A stretch of DNA of 64,000 bases. Origin: Bradyrhizobium sp. KBS0727. GTDB lineage: Bacteria > Pseudomonadota > Alphaproteobacteria > Rhizobiales > Xanthobacteraceae. A program made the translations under genes and the position numbers. The notes under the pieces were generated by a model, which worked only from the letters and a program-made list of their open reading frames with translations, searched no databases and was not told the origin of the DNA. Below, one piece after another: positions 46,701-53,509 of this stretch. The stretch's first letter is position 1; every line of letters begins with the position of its first letter. The stretch is from contig NZ_CP042176.1 of assembly GCF_005937885.2 (NCBI RefSeq), positions 5,947,501 through 6,011,500 of the forward strand, in the 5' to 3' direction.

Positions 46701-46804
46701 ATTTCGAACCCGAGGATCGCCTGCACAAGAGCTTGCTCGCTGTGTTAGCAACGCGAACAGCGCAACTGGAGGCGATGACCTCGCTGCCGTCGCGGCCCGC
46801 TTAG
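43751..46804 (+). CDS. Winged-helix/ATPase/TPR transcriptional regulator
   Basis: 1017 residues. An OmpR/CadC-type winged helix (about 1-100; LYLFDDFVLDTDQRELRRDG and RLIKTLPRKGVRFIG) is followed by an AAA-type ATPase. The ATPase has Walker A GEAGIGKTA (about 150) and Walker B WVLVLEDLHWSD (about 270). Helical TPR-like repeats fill roughly 500-1000. The family acts as ATP-dependent signal-integrating activators, often for neighbouring genes. The start appears to be TTG at 43751: no ATG or GTG lies in frame before it and family similarity begins at once; AAGG precedes it. It is divergent from the small-protein/TauE operon, which is its most likely target. Confidence 0.85.
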   Translation: MLYLFDDFVLDTDQRELRRDGSPIPLQPQVFDLLEYLIRHRARVVTKDDMIGAIWGGRIVSESALTTRINAARTGIGDSGEAQRLIKTLPRKGVRFIGTVREAANEVESAVAPPKVEISSLVVGRTAPFETIDRMTRHALSGQRQMAFVTGEAGIGKTAFIAKAIERLTEQGFDLLYGRCTERFGTDEVFLPLIDALVNRYRANGPELISAVRAHAPTWILQLPGAIDASERAAFQDEVFGATRERMLREFCDLLEALSAGRPWVLVLEDLHWSDFATLDVVSRFARGNGKARVLALCSYRPADSAADGHPIRRLHRDLEIHGCCSELRLDRLSHSEVERYLALRFDDAVLASSLSKPVYERTLGHPLFVASLLKHLIDQESIVEMDGRWRLSSQAAFAQDRIPDSLLNMIGHELDRLTDNERRLLDVASVAGEDFSAALVAAGLSDDAIDVERDIEALVRKDHILVRSGVSEWPDGTYSGSYAFRHILYQNIIYQNLPPGHRAQTHKRLGKRLEQAHAGRTPEIAPALALHFEQGREFPSALRYLREAAESSTKRLGHAEAASYLTRALGILDRFDAADEFSARVALLRQRSWALRSCGDLVGSIRDLRDMIVCAEQAGEIKQQLNGLTAVSSLCLRVDRHACLEAAEDVLSRSQALADDTFKALVQGSSASVNLFLNGWRKQDATLCDRAIELSASATNYGILIRRNGISGIVDCWRSRYQECRRAGTEGKRLARLAGDVYTFVLFNVLESIALIHLGEWRELRREITAGLELAVRNANGPSSALCRLTLAWLHVEAMDFDGARELCESVDDSLLVGDQSTYFHKRAVLAKAYVGLNDPSGARRQFDDIERRRHEEGIDIEFTAATQVYHCLGEYYLQVDDFTQAQSCARQLHDYVASAPDLNHLAQAHGLLARTALGLGDSAEARLHLSRALEIVDNADFPIASWRVYRTAAEIFAKYGDVDRAATYRLRFVETVRRLAQNFEPEDRLHKSLLAVLATRTAQLEAMTSLPSRPA

Positions 46805-46978
46805 CCATTGCGAAGGGCCTAGATTCGCCAGGAACAAACACTCGGTACGCAAACGGAAACGTCTGTATAATTCGTGGGTCCGGTTCTGGCACCTTTCCGA
46901 ACCGTAGACGCTGACAATTTGCTCCGTTATCAAGTTGAGCCGACTATTTGTTGGACCGACAGCAGCGGAGATTGCGGA

Positions 46979-47452
46979 ATGACACTCTACACACCGGTCC
47001 TGTGGTTTTATGCCGTGATGGTGTCGCTAGTTTTCGGTGCGAGTGTGTACGAAACATTGGTCGTGCATCCCGCGTGGAGCCGAAAGCCGCCAGAATCCTT
47101 CCGCGGGTTCGTTGGAGTGCCGGTCAGTCGGATGAATATCCCAGCGTTCTGGGCCCCCGTGGCTCCGCTGTACGCGTTGAGCGCGCTCGCTGCGTTGGGT
47201 CTTGCCCTTCGCGCGGGAAGTCAAGGGGTAGCCCTCATCGTTTCTACCGTATGCGCCGTCGCTGCCGTTGCGTGGACCTTGCTGTACTTTCGCCCCACCA
47301 TCGAACGGTTTCTTGAAGCGGGAGGCGGGAACACTCCAACCGAACGCCTGCAAATCGAGGCTCGCCGCTGGATCCGACTCAATTGGATCCGCGTAGGGCT
47401 GGTCGCAATTTCTTGGTGGGGAGCCCTCAGCGCCGTGGCGAGGCACGGATGA
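46979..47452 (+). CDS. DUF1772-like membrane protein
   Basis: 157 residues from ATG 46979, preceded by GGAG. Four hydrophobic segments (about 8-28, 58-78, 84-104, 135-152). It contains GASVYETLVVHPAW and a C-terminal RRWIRLNWIRV, both typical of DUF1772/anthrone-oxygenase-like proteins. The function of the bacterial members is unknown. It follows the large regulator by 175 bp on the same strand and may be its target. An upstream in-frame ATG at 46874 adds a non-conserved segment and is rejected. Confidence 0.75.
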   Translation: MTLYTPVLWFYAVMVSLVFGASVYETLVVHPAWSRKPPESFRGFVGVPVSRMNIPAFWAPVAPLYALSALAALGLALRAGSQGVALIVSTVCAVAAVAWTLLYFRPTIERFLEAGGGNTPTERLQIEARRWIRLNWIRVGLVAISWWGALSAVARHG

Positions 47453-47677
47453 ATCCGGCTGAGCAGCCCAACAAAAAGGCAAGGGTATCGCCAAAACCCA
47501 GCGCCCAGTTTAGCCGCGGTCCACCACAATGAAAACAATGACTTGCCCGACTACAAACTGATTGGGCGCCTCGGCGTCCACCAAAATTCGTTCACGAATA
47601 TCGACGAACGTGAACAAACACGAATGAGTTTGCGTAAATGGGTACGGCCGGCAAGACGGTCTTCTCGCAGGTACTAA

Positions 47678-47854
47678 CTATTCGGGAAGTGCCTCGAAGA
47701 CGGACAACGGCGAGGCCGTCTGCAATACGTTTGCAAGCCTGAACCCGGCATCGGCCAATAGTCTTCGGAAATCAGTCTCGGTGCGCTCCCGGCCGCCGGG
47801 CGTCATGACCAACATTTCCAGATCCAGAAAAGCATAATCGTATAGCTCAAACGA
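47678..47854 (-). pseudogene. C-terminal fragment of an O-methyltransferase
   Basis: The reverse-strand frame ending with TAG at 47678-47680 reads FLDLEMLVMTPGGRERTE, then LLADAGFRLANVLQTASPLS and FEALPE. This is the characteristic end of SAM-dependent O-methyltransferases (Methyltransf_2, ASMT-like). About 58 codons remain, with no catalytic or SAM-binding region, so it is a truncated relic beside the tRNA-fragment boundary. Confidence 0.65.
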
Positions 47855-48127
47855 GGACTTTGACAGTGGCCAAACGGGCTTCGCTACTGCAACAGGAGAT
47901 TCTGGCCAATGTCCGAAATGGGGTGCCGGCTCAACCGGTCAAAAGCGACGTTTCGGGTATGTCGTCGGTATTTCCGCTTAACCCTCGGACTCGGACATCG
48001 TCTGATGCAATTGGCCGATGGCTTGACGTACTTGCCATCAGAAATCCGGCAGAAATCCCGTGAACAAACGTAAATGATCTTGATAGAGAAACGCTGATTT
48101 TGTTCGAATTTCCAGCCAGGGTGCTGC

Positions 48128-48173
48128 GCTCATAACGATCTGGTTGCCGGTTCGAGTCCCGCCGGGCCCAGCA
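48128..48173 (+). pseudogene. tRNA-Met 3' fragment, attachment-site remnant 3
   Basis: 46 bp aligning without gaps to 31811-31856 with four differences (GCTCATAACG, GGTTCGAGTCCCG, GGGCCCAGCA). The terminal CCA is GCA. It probably marks the original right end of the integrated DNA against older chromosome. Confidence 0.7.
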
Positions 48174-48292
48174 AACATATCAACGACTTACTGACCCGGT
48201 TCACATCAATGAACGGACACGCGTGTGCAACGTCGGATAGTCCGAACAGTGCCAAGATCAAGATAGGGATTCTTGCATTGCAGCAGACATCG

Positions 48293-49261
48293 TCACTCGA
48301 TCACCTTGTCGGCGCGAGCCAGTAACGCCGGAGGCACCGTGACGCCGAGCGCATTGGCGGTCTTCAGGTTTATCACCAGCTCGAACTTGGTCGGCTGCTC
48401 GACCGGGATGTCGGCAATCCTGGCACCGCGAAAGAGCATGGCGGCCTGTCGGATAGTAATCTCTGGAATTTGAGTGATACGCGGTCCGTAGGCGGCGAAG
48501 CCGCTTCCCTCCGCCATTTCGGCCCATTGATAGATGGCAGGCAGGCGCAGCGCTGAGACGCGGTCCATAATGAGCTGACCATTGGCGAAGAGCATAGGCG
48601 ATGCCAAAACGTTGAGCGCCTTGGCCCCAGATGCCCGTGCCATGTCGATCGCTCCTGCGATCTCCTCGCCTTTGGCAACACGGTGAATTGAAAGCTCGAC
48701 GTTGCTTGCGCGTGCCGCCTCTTGAAGCGCGGCAAGCTTCGCTTCTGCTGTTGCGTTGGAGTCAGCCAGGGCCGCCATGCGGCGAAGCCCCGGCACCGCT
48801 TCGATCAGGAGTTCCTGCCGCTTTCCGTCAAGCTCGGTAGCGAGGATACTGACGCCGGTTGTATTGCCATTCGGCCGGGACAGCGAGTCTACTAATCCTT
48901 CCCCGACCATATCGTCTGCAACTCCGATGATCGGAATTTCTTTCGTAGCCTGCTGTGCGGCACGAGTTGCCACACTCCCGGCGGCTTCGATGACGTCGAC
49001 CTGGGCTTTGCCCAGCTCCGCCGCATATTGCGAAATCAGATCAATGTGGAGCCCGAAATCGCGGCGATAAATTGTGAGGTTTTGGCCTTCAATGAAGCCA
49101 CGGCGGCGTAGTTCGTCGATACGTCGCAATGACACGGGCGTATCCGCAAAGGGCTCCAAGATACCGAAACGATAGATGCGCCCCGCTTCCTGCGCCATCG
49201 AAACGAACGGCCATTCCACTATTGCGCCAGCGACCAGCGTGATGAAATCACGGCGTTTCAC
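48293..49261 (-). CDS. ABC transporter substrate-binding protein (ABC_sub_bind family)
   Basis: 322 residues from GTG 49261 (VKRRDFITLVAGA) preceded by AGGAAG. A Tat-like leader (KRRDF) with cleavage near SMA-QE. The mature part shows RIYRFGILEPF, DVIEAAGSVATRAAQQATK, and the conserved C-terminus FELVINLKTANALGVTVPPA. The family is very numerous in Bradyrhizobium and its ligands are mostly unknown. No transporter partners are next to it. A relic of the same family lies at 12787-12876. Confidence 0.85.
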   Translation of the reverse strand: MKRRDFITLVAGAIVEWPFVSMAQEAGRIYRFGILEPFADTPVSLRRIDELRRRGFIEGQNLTIYRRDFGLHIDLISQYAAELGKAQVDVIEAAGSVATRAAQQATKEIPIIGVADDMVGEGLVDSLSRPNGNTTGVSILATELDGKRQELLIEAVPGLRRMAALADSNATAEAKLAALQEAARASNVELSIHRVAKGEEIAGAIDMARASGAKALNVLASPMLFANGQLIMDRVSALRLPAIYQWAEMAEGSGFAAYGPRITQIPEITIRQAAMLFRGARIADIPVEQPTKFELVINLKTANALGVTVPPALLARADKVIE

Positions 49262-49445
49262 GGATCTTCCTGCTGTTGTTGAGATGTTCTCAACCGCTAC
49301 GATGTTATCTCTTTCACGCCGCACGTCATAGCCCGCGCATGTCCGGTTTGGCTCAAAACCGGTCCTGACGAGATTGAAACGAGACTTCCGGTCCGCCCCC
49401 AAAGGCGACATGCAGCCGGACCGGGCGCACCAGAAGCGGCCTCTT

Positions 49446-49682
49446 TCAGCTCATGACCTGGTTCGGAAGAATGAAAAACGGCACATAGATGATCGCGAGC
49501 AGCACACCTATCGCCAAACACTGAAACGCAATCACCAACCAGAACAGCGATGGGCTCTCGTATCTCAACAGAACGACACCCAAGCCCATTTGTATTTTCA
49601 TCGTTCTCAAACTGTTGAACAGCTTGCACGACATCAACACGAACGCGAGGAAGACGGGAAGGAGCATCGTCGCCACCTGCAT
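49446..49682 (-). CDS. Small membrane protein, two helices
   Basis: 78 residues from ATG 49682, preceded by GGGAGGAG with 7-9 bp spacing. Two hydrophobic segments: MLLPVFLAFVLMSC near the start, and FWLVIAFQCLAIGVLLAIIY near the end. The family is not recognised. It follows rocD by 52 bp on the same strand and may be in its transcript. Confidence 0.55.
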   Translation of the reverse strand: MQVATMLLPVFLAFVLMSCKLFNSLRTMKIQMGLGVVLLRYESPSLFWLVIAFQCLAIGVLLAIIYVPFFILPNQVMS

Positions 49683-49734
49683 CGTCGCGCTCCTCCCTGC
49701 TCCTTGGTATGCGCTCAACCTGCCGCACCCACGC

Positions 49735-50994
49735 TCACATCGAGCTGGAGGCCTCATGTTCGTGATGCGTGTCGACCGGCGATGACGCGACCTCCTCCAG
49801 AACTTTGGCGAACCTGCCCACGGCCCAGTCAATCTGCGCCTCGTTGATGATCAACGGCGGCGCAAAGCGTATGGTGTTGCGATGGGTGTCCTTTGTCAGC
49901 ACGCCAGCCGGAATCAGGCGCCTGACGACCGCACCGGCATCTGCCATATTCCGGTACAGTTCGACGCCGGCGAACAGGCCGCGCCCGCGCACCTCGCGAA
50001 TGAGCGGATTGTCGATCGCGGCGAGCCTGCGCAGCAGATGCGCGCCAACGCTCGTCGCGTGTTCCACCAACCGTTCGTCGATCAAGGTGTCGAGCGCGGC
50101 CAGCCCGACGGCCGCCGCGATCGGATTGCCTCCGAACGTGCTGCCGTGATCGCCCGGCGTAAAGACGTCCATGACGTCCCGGCGGGCCAGGAACAACGAC
50201 ACCGGCAGAAGCCCGCCGCCGAGGGCCTTGCCGAGCATCAGTCCGTCAGGCTGCACGCCGTCATGCTGACATGCCAGCAACCGGCCGGTGCGTCCCAGGC
50301 CGCTCTGCACCTCGTCGCACAGCAGCAGCACATTGTTGGCCCGGCAGATTCGCGCGACGTCGGACAGATAACCGGGCGGCGGCACGTTGATGCCGCCCTC
50401 ACCTTGAATGGGTTCGACCAGAAACGCCGCGGTTTCGGCCGTGATCGCGGCGGCCAGCGCGGCCGCGTTGCCGAACGGCACGAGCTTGAAGCCAGCCGGA
50501 AACGGCCCGAAGCCATCGCGATATTGGGCCACGGATGAAAAACCGACGATCGAGATGGTGCGGCCGTGGAAGTTGCCTTCCGCGGCGATGATTTCCGCCC
50601 GATCGGTTGGCACGCCCTTGACCTTGTAAGCCCATTTGCGGGCCGCCTTGAGCGCCGTCTCCACGGCCTCCGCGCCGCTATTCATCGGCAAAGCCGCGTC
50701 CATGCCGGTGAGGTCGCAGGCCCGGGCAAGGAAGGGTCCCAACCGGTCGCTGAAATAGGCCCGCGAAATCGTGTCGAGGCGCTGGGCCTGCTCGGTCAGC
50801 GCCTTGACGAGACGCGGATGACAATGGCCGAAACTGACCGCGGAGTAGGCTCCCATCATATCGATGTAGCGACGGCCGCTCTCGTCCCAGACATAAACCC
50901 CTTCCCCGCGGACGAGGGTGACCGGTAAGGGCGCATAGTTTCCGGCACCGAAACGGGTTTCAAGGCTGGTATCCATCGCGCGATCACCGCTCAT
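49735..50994 (-). CDS. rocD: Ornithine aminotransferase
   Basis: 419 residues, class III PLP aminotransferase. It has NSGAEAVETALKAARKWAY, FHGRT, LLLCDEVQSGLGRTG with the PLP-ring Asp, and Lys256 in LMLGKALGGG as Schiff-base lysine. STFGGNP and VRGRGLFAGVEL are typical of ornithine-oxo-acid transaminases. It converts ornithine and 2-oxoglutarate to glutamate semialdehyde and glutamate in arginine catabolism. GGAGG lies upstream of the ATG at 50994. A second Met at codon 7 is an alternative start. No arginase or ornithine cyclodeaminase gene is nearby. Confidence 0.92.
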   Translation of the reverse strand: MSGDRAMDTSLETRFGAGNYAPLPVTLVRGEGVYVWDESGRRYIDMMGAYSAVSFGHCHPRLVKALTEQAQRLDTISRAYFSDRLGPFLARACDLTGMDAALPMNSGAEAVETALKAARKWAYKVKGVPTDRAEIIAAEGNFHGRTISIVGFSSVAQYRDGFGPFPAGFKLVPFGNAAALAAAITAETAAFLVEPIQGEGGINVPPPGYLSDVARICRANNVLLLCDEVQSGLGRTGRLLACQHDGVQPDGLMLGKALGGGLLPVSLFLARRDVMDVFTPGDHGSTFGGNPIAAAVGLAALDTLIDERLVEHATSVGAHLLRRLAAIDNPLIREVRGRGLFAGVELYRNMADAGAVVRRLIPAGVLTKDTHRNTIRFAPPLIINEAQIDWAVGRFAKVLEEVASSPVDTHHEHEASSSM

Positions 50995-51364
50995 GGCGCG
51001 TCCTCCGATCGGGGCACCCCGGTGCTCATGTCGCTACCGCTCCCTTGCATGTAGGACGACGGGAACAAAAAGCGAGGCAGGGATCGCACCCCCGCACCAG
51101 AATCATGAGTTCCAGCGCTCCCTGAAAACCGACGTTTGCTGCAGAGGCTGCCCGGGCGCAACAATCCGCTGCGTTCGCGCGCGGTAGCGCCGATCGCGGG
51201 AGATCCTGGCTGCCTCTCGATCGACTGGTCACCGACGACGAATTGCAAGCGGCGGGTGGACGATCTATGCTGGGTCCACAACCACGCAGCCGCCCATCGT
51301 CGGCGAAGGTCTGCAGGGAAGCCCTCGCGGTGGATGGTTTGCATTTCGCACCGGAGGTAATGTC
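50995..51364. other. Divergent intergenic region
   Basis: 370 bp between rocD and the YbaK gene. No gene or clear palindrome seen. It should contain both promoters. GGAGGTAATGTC directly precedes the YbaK ATG. Confidence 0.4.
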
Positions 51365-51835
51365 ATGTCCATTGCTCCCACGCTCCAAAAATATCTGGCG
51401 GCCGAAAACATCCAGTACGAGCTGATCCCGCACGAAATCAGCATGACGTCCACGCGTACCGCGGAGGCATGCCATATACCCGGCGATCGTCTCGCCAAAG
51501 GCATCGTGTTGCGGCGCGACAGCGAATATATGCTGGCCGTCCTGCCCGCATCGCACCACCTGCGCCTGTCGGAACTGAGGACAAAACTCGGTGACAACGT
51601 TCACATCGCCGATGCAACCGAGATCGTTCAGCTGTTCGGCGACTGTGCCCACGGCGCGATTCCTGCCGTCGGCAAATGTTACGGGCTCGATATCATCGTC
51701 GACGACAGCATCGGAGCCCAGCCGGACATCTATATGGAAGCAGGCGATCACGAGACGCTGCTCCATATGGGTCACGCGCAGTTTTCGCGGCTGACGGCCG
51801 ATGCACCGCACGGGCGCTTTAGCGCGCACGACTGA
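51365..51835 (+). CDS. YbaK/aminoacyl-tRNA deacylase-family protein
   Basis: 156 residues, the length of stand-alone YbaK/ProX domains. It has TRTAEACHIPGDRLAKGIVL with the conserved Lys, and GAIPAVGKCYGL, which matches the G-x-x-P loop of this fold. Such enzymes hydrolyse mischarged aminoacyl-tRNAs, for example Cys- or Ala-tRNAPro. The exact substrate is not predictable. Strong ribosome-binding site; single-gene unit. Confidence 0.82.
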   Translation: MSIAPTLQKYLAAENIQYELIPHEISMTSTRTAEACHIPGDRLAKGIVLRRDSEYMLAVLPASHHLRLSELRTKLGDNVHIADATEIVQLFGDCAHGAIPAVGKCYGLDIIVDDSIGAQPDIYMEAGDHETLLHMGHAQFSRLTADAPHGRFSAHD

Positions 51836-52049
51836 GGATTTGTCGACCGCGTCGGAAGCTCGGCATAGGGTGAGCGGCGATCCGGGAATCCGGATCGCGA
51901 AATCGCTGTCAATGTTCGGGAAGGTCGCAGCGTAATGATGATTTCGTCTGCGACCTTGAGGAACCGATGCCGTCGCACCCGATCGGGTGTATAGTCGACG
52001 GGATGGGGCTGCGTTGCATCAAAGTGCACCTGAAACCCGGAGGTCCGCC

Positions 52050-52469
52050 ATGAAAGTCAAAGACGTAATGCACCGGGGTGTCGACTGGGTCAGCCCCAAC
52101 ACCCCCGTCAGCGAAATCGCAAAATTGATGCGGGAGCAAGACATCGGCTGCATTCCGATCGGGGAGAACGACCGACTGATCGGAATGGTGACCGACCGCG
52201 ATATCGTCTGCAAAGGGCTCACCAGGAGCGACTTCGATGCGCGCCAAACGATGGCGCGCGATGTGATGACCGACGGCATCCATTGTTGCCGCGAGGACGA
52301 TGACCTCGCAAAGGCGGTGCATCACATGGAGAAGCTGCAACTCCGCAGGCTGCCCGTGATCAACAAGAGCAAGCGGATGGTGGGCATCGTCAGCCTGGGT
52401 GACGTCAGCCATCAGGCGTCCGGTGACTTGCTGTCCGAGTGCGTCAAGAGCGTATCGGCCCATCACTGA
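52050..52469 (+). CDS. CBS-domain protein
   Basis: 139 residues from ATG 52050 with GGAGG upstream. It consists of two CBS motifs: KVKDVMHRGVDWVSPNTPVS with DRLIGMVTDRDIV, and ARDVMTDGIHCCREDDDL with KRMVGIVSLGDV. Such pairs bind adenine nucleotides and act as energy or redox sensors. No partner domain is present. The nearby AMP nucleosidase is an interesting but unproved link. In-frame codons upstream are rejected for lack of similarity. Confidence 0.85.
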   Translation: MKVKDVMHRGVDWVSPNTPVSEIAKLMREQDIGCIPIGENDRLIGMVTDRDIVCKGLTRSDFDARQTMARDVMTDGIHCCREDDDLAKAVHHMEKLQLRRLPVINKSKRMVGIVSLGDVSHQASGDLLSECVKSVSAHH

Positions 52470-52536
52470 ACCGCGGCCGGCACGGCTTTCGCGATGGCCG
52501 CCAAGCCGCGCGACCTGGCGGCGGCGCGACGCCGCT

Positions 52537-53337
52537 TTATGTCTCATGCCCGCGGTCGAAATCGTCTTCGAAGCGCAGATGCTTGACGCTGCGGCCACGG
52601 CGACGCACGAGTTTCAGGGCCTCCATCCCGATTCTGATATGCATTTCGACATAATTCTCGGTCACCGCGCGATCCGACATTTCAGTCTTCACACCCTCGG
52701 GAATCATTGGCTGATCGGACACAAGCAGCAGCGCGCCGGTCGAAATGTGATTGGCGAATCCCGCCGCGAAGATGGTAGCGGTCTCCATGTCGATCGCCAT
52801 GCTTCGGGTTCGACGCAGCATATCCCTGAAGCGATCATCGTGTTCCCAGACGCGACGATTGGTCGTGTACACCGTACCTGTCCAATAGTCCTGACCGAGA
52901 TCCCGGATCATCGTCGACACCGCGCGTTGCAGCTGGAACGCGGGCAACGCCGGGACCTCCGGCGGCAGGTAGTCGTTCGAGGTGCCCTCGCCCCGAATGG
53001 CTGCGATCGGCAGAATCAAGTCGCCGATCTGATTTTTGCGTTTCAATCCGCCACATTTGCCGAGAAACAATACCGCTTTCGGCGCGATGGCGCTTAGCAG
53101 ATCCATCACGGTCGCGGCATTCGGGCTTCCCATGCCGAAGTTGATCAGGGTAATTCCGTCGGCCGTCGCGTTGGGCATCGGTCGATCGATGCCCTTTACC
53201 AGGCCGCCATGCGCCGTGGCGAACCATTCGACGTAATTGTCGAAGTTGGTCAGGAGAACATATTCCCCGAATTCGGAAAGCGGCGTGCCGGTGTATCGCG
53301 GCAGCCAGTTTTCGACGATGTCCTTCTTGTCTTTCAT
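52537..53337 (-). CDS. amn: AMP nucleosidase
   Basis: About 266 residues from ATG 53337 (a second ATG lies 15 bp upstream). The protein has the catalytic nucleosidase/phosphorylase fold: GITLINFGMGSPNAATVMDL, LFLGKCGGLK, and SMAIDMETATIFAAGF with the ribose-binding Met-Glu. It hydrolyses AMP to adenine and ribose 5-phosphate. It lacks the regulatory N-terminal domain of the long enterobacterial Amn, as expected for the short form. The frame is open further upstream but without similarity. Confidence 0.85.
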   Translation of the reverse strand: MKDKKDIVENWLPRYTGTPLSEFGEYVLLTNFDNYVEWFATAHGGLVKGIDRPMPNATADGITLINFGMGSPNAATVMDLLSAIAPKAVLFLGKCGGLKRKNQIGDLILPIAAIRGEGTSNDYLPPEVPALPAFQLQRAVSTMIRDLGQDYWTGTVYTTNRRVWEHDDRFRDMLRRTRSMAIDMETATIFAAGFANHISTGALLLVSDQPMIPEGVKTEMSDRAVTENYVEMHIRIGMEALKLVRRRGRSVKHLRFEDDFDRGHET

Positions 53338-53509
53338 TGCCCTTGGATCCATTTGGAGGCGCGCGACAACATCGCCTGTCAGGCTAACGGATAGAGCCGC
53401 TCCCTGTCCAATGGGATACATCCGGTCGAGATGCCGGACGCGTTTTCTTGACGCGAACCGGCTTCCACCCACGGATCAAGTCCGAGGGCATGCTTCGCTC
53501 GAAAACGCT

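Larger units (their letters stand above)
47453..48292. other. Gene-poor junction region
   Basis: Contains the O-methyltransferase fragment (47678-47854) and the third tRNA fragment (48128-48173). The rest, including a 67-codon plus-strand frame at 47860, shows no family. This is the right boundary of the stacked insertion modules. Confidence 0.5.

Noticed and set aside
51026..51829. 267-codon reverse frame covering the YbaK gene
   Set aside because: It mirrors the YbaK coding sequence, which has a strong ribosome-binding site and family motifs.
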